A stretch of DNA of 64,000 bases from Paenibacillus chitinolyticus NBRC 15660 (GCF_000739915.1 NZ_BBJT01000003.1:186001-250000); one strand, 5' to 3'; numbered from the stretch's first letter, positions 1 to 9,500 are shown. Numbers and translations are program-made. The notes: generated from the sequence alone by a model not told the origin.

Positions 1-1569
1 TTGAAGCTCCCAGACCCGCTGCGCAAGACGGTTGATGAAATATCGGTCGTGGGAGATGGCAAGCACGGTTCCCGGATACTCCTCCAGCGCCTCTTCAAGT
101 GCTTCGCGGGAAGCGATGTCCAAATGGTTAGTCGGCTCATCCAGCAGCAGCAGATTCGGCTTCCGCCGGACAAGCAGCGCGAGCCGAAGACGGGACCGCT
201 CTCCTCCCGACAGCATACTTACCGGTTTAAACACATCCGTCCCATAAAAAAGATACTTCGCAAGAATCCCCCTTGCTTCTCCTTCTTCTACTCCGGCCTC
301 CAGGCGGAAGTAGTCTAGGACTGTCTTTTGAGGGTCTCTCGATTCCTCCTGCTGGGCCATATAGCCGATCTCCACACGCGAGCCAAGTTCAAGCGCTCCG
401 TAATCCGGAACTTCCTGCCCAAGCAACAGCTTAAACAAGGTTGTTTTTCCCGTACCGTTGTCTCCGACCAGAACAATCTTCTCGCCGTAATGAAGGCTTC
501 CTTCCGCACCTTTCAGAATCCGGCGCTCTCCGTACGATTTATGCACGCCGGAAAACTCCGCTACCCGTTTCGCGGAGCGGTCCTGGAGGTTCAAAGCGAA
601 ATCGGCGCTTTTTTGCTCCAGTATCGGACGCTTCATAACCTGCATCCTCTCCAATGCTTTACGCATGGAAGCCGCCCTTTTGAAAAACTTTTCGTTGTCC
701 CCGATCCGCCCCCACTCTTCCAGCTTCCGGATCGTCTCTTTCATTTTTTTGATCGCTTTCTGCTGTTCCTGATACTGCGCGAACTGCTGCAGCAGCCGTT
801 CTTCCTTCTCTTTCATATATCCGCTGTAGTTCGTTTGGTACGTAAAAGCTTCCCCGTCTTCCAGCTCGATCATTTTAGAAGCGGTACGGTCAAGAAAATA
901 ACGATCATGCGAAACGAGGACACAAGCCCCCGCGAAGCCTTGCAAAAACTGCTCCAGCCACTCGATTCCTCTTAAATCCAGATGATTCGTCGGTTCGTCA
1001 AGCAGCAGCAGATCCGGTCGCATGATTAACTGGGAAGCGAGCGCGATCCGTGTTTTTTCTCCGCCGGAAAAGGTAGAGAACTGACGGGCATACGTCTCTT
1101 TGGAGATCTGAAGCCCGATTGCAACGGAGTCTATAACGGCATCCATTTCATAGCCGCCGCCGCGCTCGAAGCGTTCCTGGACCGACGCGTACGCGTTCAG
1201 CAGCCCCTCCATTCGAGCCGAATCGGCCGAAGCGCCCGGCTCTGCCATATCGTGTTCCAATGCCGTCATCTCTTGTTGACACGCCGTCAAATGTCGGCAG
1301 CCGTAAGAGAGCACTTCATATACCGTAAGCCCTTCAAACTCCACTGGTATTTGCGGCAAATAACCGATCATAAGCTCTTTTTTGACTGTCAGCATTCCCT
1401 CGTCTATGCTCTGCTGACGGGAGATGAGCTGGAGTAGCGTCGATTTGCCGCTGCCGTTTCGGCCGATCAGACCGATTTTTTCTCCGGCATGCACTTCGAA
1501 TGTGGCTCCATCCAGCACGAGGTTAGCTGCGTGGTATTTCTTTATCTGTTGACCGTTAACAAGTATCAT
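1..1569 (-). CDS. ABC-F family ATP-binding protein (3' end cut by window edge)
   Basis: This is a soluble protein with two ATP-binding cassettes and no membrane segments. ABC-F proteins bind the ribosome, and many confer resistance to antibiotics that act on the 50S subunit. The 523 visible residues start at an ATG preceded by AGGAGG (1577-1582). Cassette 1 has Walker A GRNGSGKST (about residue 37), signature FSGGEKTR and Walker B LLLLDEPTNHLD. A charged linker of about 80 residues follows. Cassette 2 has Walker A GDNGTGKTT, signature LSGGERSR and a second LLLLDEPTNHLD, followed by the switch-region SHDRYFI. The C-terminus lies outside the window. A leader peptide and an intrinsic terminator lie directly upstream, a layout typical of antibiotic-inducible resistance ABC-F genes. 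The family is certain. A resistance rather than housekeeping role is inferred from the leader. Confidence 0.93.
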   Translation of the reverse strand, partial: MILVNGQQIKKYHAANLVLDGATFEVHAGEKIGLIGRNGSGKSTLLQLISRQQSIDEGMLTVKKELMIGYLPQIPVEFEGLTVYEVLSYGCRHLTACQQEMTALEHDMAEPGASADSARMEGLLNAYASVQERFERGGGYEMDAVIDSVAIGLQISKETYARQFSTFSGGEKTRIALASQLIMRPDLLLLDEPTNHLDLRGIEWLEQFLQGFAGACVLVSHDRYFLDRTASKMIELEDGEAFTYQTNYSGYMKEKEERLLQQFAQYQEQQKAIKKMKETIRKLEEWGRIGDNEKFFKRAASMRKALERMQVMKRPILEQKSADFALNLQDRSAKRVAEFSGVHKSYGERRILKGAEGSLHYGEKIVLVGDNGTGKTTLFKLLLGQEVPDYGALELGSRVEIGYMAQQEESRDPQKTVLDYFRLEAGVEEGEARGILAKYLFYGTDVFKPVSMLSGGERSRLRLALLVRRKPNLLLLDEPTNHLDIASREALEEALEEYPGTVLAISHDRYFINRLAQRVWELQ

Positions 1570-1608
1570 TATGGATCCTCCTAGGAATGAAGACCCTTTC
1601 CCATACGA

Positions 1609-1646
1609 CAAAAAAGAGCCGCGGCAATAAGCCCGCGACCCTTCTT
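1609..1646 (-). terminator. Attenuator hairpin in the leader of the ABC-F gene
   Basis: On the minus-strand RNA, arms GGGUCGCGGGC (1631-1641) and GCCGCGGCUC (1616-1625) pair with two G-U wobbles and one bulged base, and are followed by a run of six U. It lies between the leader peptide stop codon (1671) and the ABC-F start (1569), so it would stop transcription before the gene unless an alternative fold forms. Confidence 0.75.
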
Positions 1647-1670
1647 CGGATGTGAAACTATCCGTATCGG

Positions 1671-1814
1671 TTAAGGTAGGCGTCTTCTCGCGATTGGGTG
1701 TACCGTATTCGTGAAAATGGACAGACTTCTCCCGTTAACCGGAAAAGCATGAACAATGCCAGCCATAGCAATCGGCAGCTGGCTAATACGGTCGTTAACC
1801 TTCTCGAGATTCAC
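1671..1814 (-). CDS. 47-codon leader peptide upstream of the ABC-F gene
   Basis: This is a short reading frame starting at GTG (1814), preceded by a very strong AGGAGGTGAGG Shine-Dalgarno 8 nt upstream. It ends at TAA (1671), about 25 nt before the attenuator hairpin. The peptide ends in IARRRLP and has no recognisable domain. Within the leader RNA the segment ACCGUAU (1786-1792) is complementary to AUACGGU (1702-1708), and also to AUACGG just after the stop codon (1662-1667). Mutually exclusive folds are therefore possible. The likely role is cis-acting: ribosome stalling or slow translation changes RNA folding and lets transcription continue into the ABC-F gene. Translation is supported by the ribosome binding site. 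The mechanism is inference. Confidence 0.7.
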   Translation of the reverse strand: MNLEKVNDRISQLPIAMAGIVHAFPVNGRSLSIFTNTVHPIARRRLP

Positions 1815-1847
1815 CTACCTCACCTCCTCATCGTCAAAGTTGCTTTT

Positions 1848-1877
1848 ACTTTAGCATGAAAATTGTAATCTTTGCAA
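1848..1877 (-). promoter_or_regulatory. Possible sigma-A promoter of the leader/ABC-F transcript
   Basis: A -35-like TTGCAA (1872-1877) and a -10-like TAAAGT (1848-1853) are spaced by 18 bp, about 30 nt before the leader peptide start. The match is only moderate. Confidence 0.4.
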
Positions 1878-1951
1878 GTTCCGCTCTCCAAAACAGTCTC
1901 ACACGCTCCTTGGCGTTGAATGATTTGGTCCCGAACGATGTCCGGATACTA

Positions 1952-2230
1952 TCAATCCAGATAGCTTGCAATCCCTTTTTCCATGAGAAAGTCCATTTCT
2001 GCGTCCAGAATATTGTCCACTGTCAGCTCATCCAGCTTGATATCGGGCCTGCTCAGCACATAGTCGGCAATATCGTCACTGTCGATGTCGACCTCGCCCT
2101 TGGCATTTTTATGAGCTTTGTTGATAAAATCCTGCTCGTATTTCAGCACCGATTTTATTTTTTGCGGGTCCGCTTTAGTTTTTCCCGCGATGTAAGCTAT
2201 GAGCTCCTGCTCGTTGATCTGTTCTGCCAT
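1952..2230 (-). CDS. Small acidic protein of unknown function
   Basis: This is a protein of 92 residues if it starts at the ATG at 2230, which has GAGGAG about 10 nt upstream. A longer frame to 2278 lacks such a site. The sequence is hydrophilic and rich in Asp, Glu and Lys, with no signal peptide, membrane segment or cysteines. It looks mostly alpha-helical. The N-terminal part (EQELIAYIAGKTK) suggests a small helical DNA- or protein-binding fold, but I do not recognise a family. It is a single gene between the ABC-F leader and the sigma factor gene, transcribed in the same direction as both. Confidence 0.6.
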   Translation of the reverse strand: MAEQINEQELIAYIAGKTKADPQKIKSVLKYEQDFINKAHKNAKGEVDIDSDDIADYVLSRPDIKLDELTVDNILDAEMDFLMEKGIASYLD

Positions 2231-2307
2231 CAATCGCCATCTCCTCGTCCATTCGGTGTCCAACTGCCATTGTACCACATCCGAGGAGAAAAATTTAAGT
2301 CAAAGAA

Positions 2308-2328
2308 GCTCCCGCCCCTAACGGGAGC
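2308..2328 (-). terminator. Terminator-like hairpin after the sigma factor gene
   Basis: Perfect 7-bp arms GCTCCCG/CGGGAGC enclose a 7-nt loop, followed on the minus strand by a broken T-rich stretch (TTCTTTGACTTAAATTTTT). It lies 27 nt past the stop of the sigma factor gene. Confidence 0.55.
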
Positions 2329-2354
2329 GGCGGATAAAACGGCCGCGGTAAAAT

Positions 2355-3083
2355 CTACGCGGTCATCCGCAGACTGCTTGGCAAATGAGGCACGGCGCCT
2401 GTGCGGCGTCTGCCGCTCCGCAGAATATGATTCTGGGCGAGACCGAAGGCAACCCCCGGCTCCACTTCATCACGCTGGGCAAGCTCGACAAGGAGGGCGA
2501 TATCTCCTATTTCATAAGCGGCCGCCATCATACGCAGGTAAGCTTTCATTCCGTTCTCAGCCGGTTCGACCTGCGTGCCGGTCTCAATGTCTCTTCTAAC
2601 GGCTTCCAAGGATTGGCGAGCACGGTACAGGGCCGCTTTAACCGCTCCTTCCGTAGTTCCAAGCCTGACAGCTGCTTCAAGACTGGAAAACCCCAGCACA
2701 TCCCGGAGCAGGAAAACCGTTCTTTGCAGCGGAGGCAAATGCTTTAACAAAGCGCGAAAGGCTTCTTCGATTACCAAAAGCCCCTCGTCCCGCCGCGTTA
2801 CCGCCTGCGTCTGCTCGCTTTTCATAATGCGGGCTAAGACTTGCTTTCGCCGCGATTGGTCGATCCACGTATTTTTAGCGATGCGAAGCAGCATAGCTTC
2901 TACGTTGGCGTGCCCCTTTCCTTGTGAAGACATCGCTCTCAACCAGGTCTCCTGGGCCAGATCCTCCGCCTCCCATGAAGATTTTGTCATGGACAGGCAG
3001 TACCGTTTTAACGTCTGCTGAAGCTGGTTGATCCGGGTGCTGTCCTTTACTTTTCCTTTTAATAGAAAATCGGCTGTCGACAT
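2355..3083 (-). CDS. Sigma-70 family (ECF-like) RNA polymerase sigma factor
   Basis: This is a transcription initiation factor of 242 residues. Region 2 lies at about residues 20-90 (WEAEDLAQETWLRAM, then AKNTWIDQSRRK, the helix that contacts the -10 element). Region 4 lies at about 105-165 (LKHLPPLQRTVFLLRDVLG, then the helix-turn-helix GTTEGAVKAALYRAR). The start is the ATG at 3083, with GGGGG 9 nt upstream. An extra C-terminal stretch of about 75 residues (YLRMMAAAYEIGDIALLVEL onward) follows region 4. It resembles the start of the extension seen in some ECF groups but is shorter than a full SnoaL-like domain. No anti-sigma gene is adjacent, so control may act through the extension. The family is certain; the target genes are unknown. 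Confidence 0.88.
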   Translation of the reverse strand: MSTADFLLKGKVKDSTRINQLQQTLKRYCLSMTKSSWEAEDLAQETWLRAMSSQGKGHANVEAMLLRIAKNTWIDQSRRKQVLARIMKSEQTQAVTRRDEGLLVIEEAFRALLKHLPPLQRTVFLLRDVLGFSSLEAAVRLGTTEGAVKAALYRARQSLEAVRRDIETGTQVEPAENGMKAYLRMMAAAYEIGDIALLVELAQRDEVEPGVAFGLAQNHILRSGRRRTGAVPHLPSSLRMTA

Positions 3084-3407
3084 CCGTATTCGCCCCCTTT
3101 TTTCCTGCAGCCGTTCAAATGCATCCGGCTCCCGGCCTGTAATGAACCTTTTTATATTCTGAGCGTCATTTTCCGGTTTTAGTAATCCTTCTGCAAAACG
3201 ACTTCATTTTCTTCTTGTATTTGGATCTTAACGGCAAAGCCGCTGTAATCAGTAAACGAACGAACGACCGAAAAGGATACGCCGTTTCACACATTCTTAA
3301 AATATTTTTAGGATTTAAAATTTTGTGTTGGCATTCGTATCTTTTGGAGGGATGCATTCGTTTACAAGGAGAAATGCCATAACGAAACACATTGGAGGTT
3401 TTTGACG
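3084..3407. other. Intergenic region between divergent sigma factor and clpP genes
   Basis: This 324-bp region has no supported gene. It must hold the divergent promoters of the sigma factor (left) and clpP (right). The part near 3290-3330 is AT-rich. I see no convincing -35/-10 pair, CtsR operator or structured RNA. Confidence 0.5.
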
Positions 3408-3995
3408 ATGAGCAATTACGTCCCTTACGTCGTGGAGCAAACGAGCCGTGGTGAGAGATCCTATGATATTTATTCCCGGCTGCTCAAAGACCGGATCGTA
3501 TTTCTGGGAGCGGCGATTGATGATCAGGTAGCCAACAGCATCATCGCCCAGCTGTTGTTTCTCGAAGCCGAAGATCCGCAAAAGGAGATCAGTCTATATA
3601 TCAACAGTCCCGGCGGTTCTACGTCGGCCGGATTTGCCATTTACGATGCGATGCAGCTCGTGAAGCCGCCTGTTCATACGATTTGTACGGGTTTTGCCGC
3701 TTCGTTTGCCGCTATTCTACTGCTGGCCGGAGAAAAAGGCAAGCGCTTCGCGCTGCCGAACAGCGAGATCATGATTCATCAGCCTCACGGGGGCGTTCAG
3801 GGCCAGGCAAGCGACATCGCCATCAGCGCCAAGCGGATACTCGGCATACGGGAAAGACTGAACCGGATCACCTCGGAGCGCACCGGGCAGCCCATCGATA
3901 AAGTCGACCGGGACATGGATCGCGACTATTTTATGTCGGCGGAAGAAGCTAAGGAATACGGGATTATCGATCAGGTTGTGACGACAATTTCCTGA
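3408..3995 (+). CDS. clpP: ATP-dependent Clp protease proteolytic subunit (orphan ClpP paralogue)
   Basis: This is the serine peptidase that forms the tetradecameric proteolytic chamber fed by ClpX, ClpC or ClpA-type unfoldases in the cytoplasm. It has 195 residues from the ATG at 3408, preceded by GGAGG. An in-frame TTG at 3402 is too close to that site. The catalytic Ser is in GFAASFAA (about residue 98), the His in [11 protein letters not shown] (about 123) and the Asp in [11 protein letters not shown] (about 172). Length and fold are typical. The active-site loop reads [14 protein letters not shown] instead of the usual GMAASMGAFLLAAG, and the C-terminus is short, so this may be a second ClpP rather than the housekeeping one. 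The gene is monocistronic with its own terminator. Confidence 0.95.
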   Translation: MSNYVPYVVEQTSRGERSYDIYSRLLKDRIVFLGAAIDDQVANSIIAQLLFLEAEDPQKEISLYINSPGGSTSAGFAIYDAMQLVKPPVHTICTGFAASFAAILLLAGEKGKRFALPNSEIMIHQPHGGVQGQASDIAISAKRILGIRERLNRITSERTGQPIDKVDRDMDRDYFMSAEEAKEYGIIDQVVTTIS

Positions 3996-4039
3996 CGAAA
4001 CATATCTGTCTGTAAGCCGGATGTTTTCCCTGATAGCCA

Positions 4040-4080
4040 GCACAGGTTCTATCTTCCTTTGAGGGCCTGTGCCCCTTTTT
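4040..4080 (+). terminator. Intrinsic terminator of clpP
   Basis: Arms GCACAGG (4040-4046) and CCTGTGC (4066-4072) are followed by CCCTTTTT. Confidence 0.75.
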
Positions 4081-4091
4081 CCATATCCCGA

Positions 4092-5084
4092 TTACCCGAT
4101 TGGTAATTCAGCGGATACTATTTTTACATACACTCCTCTTTCGGACTTCCTTTTTGCTTCCTCTCCCCATCTTCTAACGCTTCCGGATAATTCGGATACT
4201 TTCCATATTTTATTCCCGTACATCACATCGGGGTCAATCAGCCGCATTTTATTCGTCCGATGAAAATCGTAATCGATCTCGCTTTCTTTTACCTGGACGC
4301 CACAATGTAGATGCTTCAGAAGCCGCTGAGTATCCGGATCATCCGATGCACGAAGCAAGTCCAGGACCTCCCTGTCCGTCAGGAGCAAATTGCCGAGCGT
4401 AATTGTTTTTTTAGCCAAAGCTACTTTTACCGTCTCCGCCAAAAAATAACAGCCGTAAGCATTTAAAGGATGCATAAAGAAATCAACCACTTCGCGATAG
4501 TAGGTTTTAACGAACCATTCGGCAGACTCTATACAGGTGAGCATCATTTTTCCATCAAATGAAGTTAACTTTTCCAAGAATAGATTGATCTCTTCCAAAG
4601 TAATCTTTCCGTCGTGATATTGATCCCGCAGCGTATAATCGACCCGGTCTGCGCATAACGCGGGAGCTGACTGCTCGAGCAGTGTCCATTTGGAGTCATC
4701 CAGTAGCAGGCTCTTGTACGCATATCCGTATTTCTCCATAATCTTTGGGATTTCGGATTCCGTGATGATCTGACCGTATATTTTCTCGTGATAGTCTTCC
4801 TCTTTGCAGTCCAGCACGTAATCGATCACGTGTGAAAATGCCGTATGGGACACATCGTGAAGGAGCCCCGCAACCTGCTCTTCCAGAGAACCTCCGAGCC
4901 GCCGGATTAAGTGCATGACTCCTACCGAATGCTCGTACCTTGTAACATCCCACTTTTCGTTCACAAGGTAGCTCGCCCCTCCTTGATAAATGCCTTTTAA
5001 ACGTTGTACGGAGCTACTGAGAATAAGCTCTTCAAGCAGTCCGTCCACAATAAATTCTCCGTAAATAGGATCCGAAATGAACAC
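4092..5084 (-). CDS. HD-domain phosphohydrolase (YwfO/SAMHD1-like)
   Basis: This is a predicted metal-dependent phosphohydrolase acting on nucleotides or nucleotide signals. It has about 330 residues. The HD motif residues are in order: His in RYEHSVGVMHL (about residue 50), the HD pair in AGLLHDVSHTAFSH (about 78-79) and a later Asp in ADRVDYTLRD (about 143). The opening ISDPIYGEFIVDG is typical of the family's N-terminus. I place the start at GTG 5084, which has AGAGG 6 nt upstream; an in-frame GTG at 5099 gives five more residues. It is a monocistronic gene between the lipopeptide operon terminator and clpP. The substrate cannot be read from sequence; a dNTPase-like activity is a family-based guess. 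Confidence 0.85.
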   Translation of the reverse strand: MFISDPIYGEFIVDGLLEELILSSSVQRLKGIYQGGASYLVNEKWDVTRYEHSVGVMHLIRRLGGSLEEQVAGLLHDVSHTAFSHVIDYVLDCKEEDYHEKIYGQIITESEIPKIMEKYGYAYKSLLLDDSKWTLLEQSAPALCADRVDYTLRDQYHDGKITLEEINLFLEKLTSFDGKMMLTCIESAEWFVKTYYREVVDFFMHPLNAYGCYFLAETVKVALAKKTITLGNLLLTDREVLDLLRASDDPDTQRLLKHLHCGVQVKESEIDYDFHRTNKMRLIDPDVMYGNKIWKVSELSGSVRRWGEEAKRKSERGVYVKIVSAELPIG

Positions 5085-5182
5085 CCTGCACCTCTTCACT
5101 CATCAATCTATAGTTCGAGCCTACCATAACTCAGAGAACTCGATAAAGCGATTTCAGTTTTTTCGGGTGAGACGCATAGAAA

Positions 5183-5218
5183 AAAACGGCCTTCTGCTTC
5201 AAAAGCTAGAGGCCGTTT
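5183..5218 (-). terminator. Intrinsic terminator of the lipopeptide operon
   Basis: The minus-strand RNA has AAACGGCCUCU pairing with AGAAGGCCGUUU, followed by a run of U. It lies about 40 nt downstream of the MFS exporter stop and closes the roughly 40-kb operon. Confidence 0.85.
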
Positions 5219-5256
5219 CCCAACATTAATCAGGCATAAACCGATGCTGCTTCGGT

Positions 5257-6540
5257 TTACAGAAATTCTTTAGCAACCGCGCCTTTACCGGCAAGGTTAT
5301 CTTCCGTTTTTTCTTTGTCAGCGGTTTCCGAAGGAATCTGGAATGTCCTCACCGCTTTTAACGCCAGCAGCAAAACTCCGCACGCGACAATGACCAGAGC
5401 ACTGATGAACAAAACGCTGTCCAGTTCGAAACGCAAAGCGAGAATGCCTCCGATAAACGCTCCCAGCGGTAAAGCCGCGTTGGACAGCGTATGCAGGAAG
5501 GCCATCACCCGGCCCATCAACTGAGAAGGAGTGATAATCTGGATCAGCGAAGTCTGCAGCACATTAATAATACCTGTAAACACGCCCATCAAAAGGATCG
5601 CGGAAAGCTTCATCCACAGCGCGGGAACAATCGCGAACAGATACAGCGAAGCGCCCATAAGCAGCCAAGATATTGCGATCATAAGCCCGTTTTTTTTGAG
5701 CACGTTAATCAGCGCTGACCCTACGAAAATGCCGACGAAAAAGGCGATGTACAGCAGGCTGTAATAAATCGGCGATCCGTAAGAGACCGACATAGAAGGA
5801 ACGGTGATGATGAGAATAGACATGGAGAAGTTGGTCAACGCAAAGAACGGCAGCATGATTCTAAGAAACGGGTTGCCCGCGACAAACCGGTAGCCTTCCA
5901 CAAGCTCGCTTGTATACTCTCTGATCTTCAGCGGACCCTTTGGCGCGCCTCCTTCGCTTTTCTCAGGCTCCATCTGTTTCTTAAGCTGCACATAGATGAG
6001 TCCCGACAGGAAAAGCATTCCGCTGGCCAGATAAAACGTATTTTTCATCCCCAACAGCAAAATAATAGAGGCCCCGACCAAGTATCCCGCCACATTAATT
6101 AGCTGGTCCGTTGACGAGATCATGGCATTGGCTTTGACGATTCTGTCCGGCGACTGGATCAACTGCGGAAGCATTTTATTGTTCGCCGGATAGAACAGCA
6201 TCGAAAAACAGGATGCAACGAATACAAGGATAAGTATCGCTAGTAAATTGGCGCCTCCATCGGTGATCAGGAACGGTACCGCCAAAATCAGTACGGCCTG
6301 CACGAATAAAGAGATGCTGGCCAGCAAGGACGGAGAATACCGGTCAACCAGCGGTCCCAACAAAAAGCTGAAGATAGAAGCCGCCGAAATAGCGGTAAAC
6401 GTAAAGCTCGTAAACGAAACGGAAGCCGTCGACTTCTGAATGAAATACAGCAGGACGATCGAATAAATGCTATCCGCGATGTTGGCAGAGGTTCTGGACA
6501 AATAAAAGCGGACAAACAAACTGTTTTTAAACAAAGACAT
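5257..6540 (-). CDS. MFS transporter, probable lipopeptide exporter
   Basis: This is an inner-membrane proton-driven exporter of 427 residues with about 12 hydrophobic segments and the MFS loop LLGPLVDRYSPS after segment 2. It resembles DHA3-type exporters of macrolides and siderophores. The start is the ATG at 6540, with AAGGAG 10 nt upstream. It begins only 14 nt after the last NRPS gene and is followed by the operon terminator, so it is co-transcribed with the synthetase. This placement argues that it exports the finished lipopeptide and may give self-protection. The C-terminal tail (about 35 residues, rich in Glu and Lys) is cytoplasmic. The family is certain; the substrate is inferred from context only. 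Confidence 0.88.
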   Translation of the reverse strand: MSLFKNSLFVRFYLSRTSANIADSIYSIVLLYFIQKSTASVSFTSFTFTAISAASIFSFLLGPLVDRYSPSLLASISLFVQAVLILAVPFLITDGGANLLAILILVFVASCFSMLFYPANNKMLPQLIQSPDRIVKANAMISSTDQLINVAGYLVGASIILLLGMKNTFYLASGMLFLSGLIYVQLKKQMEPEKSEGGAPKGPLKIREYTSELVEGYRFVAGNPFLRIMLPFFALTNFSMSILIITVPSMSVSYGSPIYYSLLYIAFFVGIFVGSALINVLKKNGLMIAISWLLMGASLYLFAIVPALWMKLSAILLMGVFTGIINVLQTSLIQIITPSQLMGRVMAFLHTLSNAALPLGAFIGGILALRFELDSVLFISALVIVACGVLLLALKAVRTFQIPSETADKEKTEDNLAGKGAVAKEFL

Positions 6541-6554
6541 CTCATTTCAACTCC

Positions 6555-9500
6555 TTACAGCTTGATGGTCTGGAAGGTTGGGATCACGGATTCGAACATG
6601 CGGCGGATCGTTTCTTCGTCTTCCTCATAAGGCAGCAGGAGAGAAATGTGCAGAAGGTTGCCCGTATGCTGTACGGTGAAATAAATGACAGGCCGAACTT
6701 CCGTTGAATCAATGTCCGGATCGTCCAGTTCTTGGAGAAGTTCTCCGTCTTGCTGGGTTTCGCCGAGATAATTCACAACAATTGGCAGCTTATGAAGACT
6801 GTTCTGTAAATAATAGCCCGACAGCGGATAATCTTCTGCCGTTTCCCGGTTATAGATCAGGTTGAAAAAGTTCAGATTATGCGTTGAAGCCGCTTGAAGA
6901 AGATTTTGTACGGAACGCTTCTCATCACCTGATATTCCGCCAAGCAGAACCGGAATCTGATCAATGAATTCGCCGATCGTATCGTAATAATGGCGCCCCG
7001 TATAATGCCTTCCGTAATTCGTAAGCCAGACTGGTACTTCTTCCAAGCCGACATACCTTGAGAAAAATCGTTCTGCAAGGTCAAGAGCCTTCTCCCACAT
7101 ACGCTCGGCGAGATCCGTTCCGGCATCCTGCCCTTCCATGTTAATCTCATGCCGATACTTTGTGGCTTTGGAACGTTTTTTCCCCTGTAGGGCTTCTCCG
7201 ATCACCGATGTTTGCTGGTAAAAAGATTCCAATCTGAAGCGTTCGTTAATCTCTGCATCGCCGATTCCAGCCGGACCTTGCCGGACTTGACCAACATAGC
7301 TGCGGTACGAGTGGTCAGGCCTGTTTCCTTCGTGCCTTGAGGACTGGTCCTCGTCTGCGTTGTAATACGCAAGTACGTCAGATCTCAAAATTTCGCTGCT
7401 CATGCCGTCAAAGATGATGTGCGAGCACGGCAGCAGCAGGATGTGCTCCCGCAAATTGAGTGAAATCAAAGCAAACCGGTATAGAGCGGCGCTGCCTCCC
7501 AGCTCATAAGGGCGTAAATAAAGCTCTTTTAACAGTCCTGACATGATTCGCTGCTGCACGGAGGGCAAGTATGCCGATAAATCAACAACTGGAAGAGCAA
7601 ATCCCGGTGATTTTTCTTTCAGTTCCCATCCCCACTGTTCACCCGTCTGTACGAGTTGGCTTCTCAGCAGATCATGCTTCTCGATCACCCGCTGCAAAGC
7701 CGCATTTAACCGCTGCGTATCGATTATTTCGTCAAAAGATAGGATCGTGCCCGATGCTTCAGGATAAGCCAAGTGATACTCTTGGATTGGCGCCAACGAG
7801 TACTGCTCGGCAGCCGGCATCTGCGTAAGGGCGGTTCCCCAAGCCTCATGGGCAGATGAGACTTTTTTCAGGACACGCATCAGAGTATCCTGCAGGTCCG
7901 ATTCCGTTAAATTAAGCGCTTCTGCTTGCAATGCCTGTCCAATCTCGGCGGCTGCAACCTTCTCCTCGTCTCCCTCTTCAGAAACGAGCTGCGGTTCTAT
8001 AAAATGTGGATGAAGGTCTTTATGGAAGTTGGAACGGATAAATTGAGTAATCTCCGGCAGCCGCTTCTCGTGATCAGAGAAAAGCTGTAGAATCACTACC
8101 TTTTTGTCCTCACGCATGTCTGCTTTCAACCCGAATCCGGGACCGAACGTGTCGCGCAATAGCTGTTCCGCTTCTTCGAAAATCTTAGTGACGGCATTGT
8201 CCCTAACATGGTCGGAATGCTTGCCGGGAGACTCTGATCCGGCTTCTTCCGCCTCCTTAAAGGCAGGAAGAAGTTCCGACAATCCGCGAATCGTCTGCAC
8301 CTGGAATAACTGATGCATCCCTATTTCCAGACCCAGCTCCTGCGCTTTGGATATAAGCTGGATAGCTTTAAGGGAGTGCCCGCCGAGTTCGAAGAAATTA
8401 TCGTCGATACCGACCCTCTCCACACCAAGTACGCTTTCCCATACACCTGCCAGAAGTCTTTCCTTGGCGCTTCTCGGCGGGGCATACGGGGATGAGGAGA
8501 GTCCGTCCTGCTCCGGTTCTGGAAGTGCGCGGCGGTCGATTTTTCCGTTTTTCGTAAGCGGTAGAGAAGGCAGGAACACGAAGCGGGCAGGGATCATGTA
8601 ATCGGGAATGCGCCCGCTCAAGTACGCTTTCACCTCAGACGGCGTGAGGAAGTCACTTGTTCCGATATAAGCGCAAAGGAATTTTAGTCCCTCTCCGGAT
8701 TCTTTCACGGCGACAAATGCCTCGCGCACAGATTCGTGCCCAAGCAGCCGGGTCTCGATTTCCCCCGGTTCGATCCGGTAGCCGCGGATTTTGACCTGCT
8801 GGTCCATCCGCCCCAAATATTCGATGCTTCCGTCCGGCAGCCACCGTCCCAAATCGCCGGTCCGGTACATTCTTTCACCGGGACGGAACGGGTTCGGCAC
8901 AAATTTCTCCCGGTTCAGATCTTCACGGTTCAAATAGCCCCTAGCCAGCCCGTCACCGCCGACGCAGATTTCTCCTTGAAGACCGACAGGCAGCAGCCTG
9001 CCCGACAAGTCCACCACATAGGCGGTTGAATTCGCGATCGGTCGGCCGATCGGAATGTTTCCATACTCCCGGTCGATAGGAAAGCAGCAGGAGAACGTCG
9101 TATTTTCCGTAGGGCCATAGCCGTTGATAACCGTAAGCTGCGGACAAGAGTTTCTTACCGAAGCGATCATGGTCGGCGAAAGCACGTCTCCGCCTACGAG
9201 CAGATACCGAAGCGGCGCAAACAAGGCCGGATTGGTTAACGCCAACTGATTGAAAAGTGGCGATGTCAACCACATCGTGGTAATTCCATATGCTTGCAAA
9301 GCCTCTTCCAACTTGCCGGCGTGCAGGAAAACGGATTCCGGCACAATGCATAGCTGGAGTCCGTTAAGCAAAGCGCCCCAGATTTCAAACGTGCAAGCAT
9401 CGAACACAAGCGCGCCAGTAAGCAAAATGCGATCCGATGGTCCAAACGTAACAAAGTTGGTGTTTTTGACAAGACGGACAACGCTTCGGTGCTCGATCAT

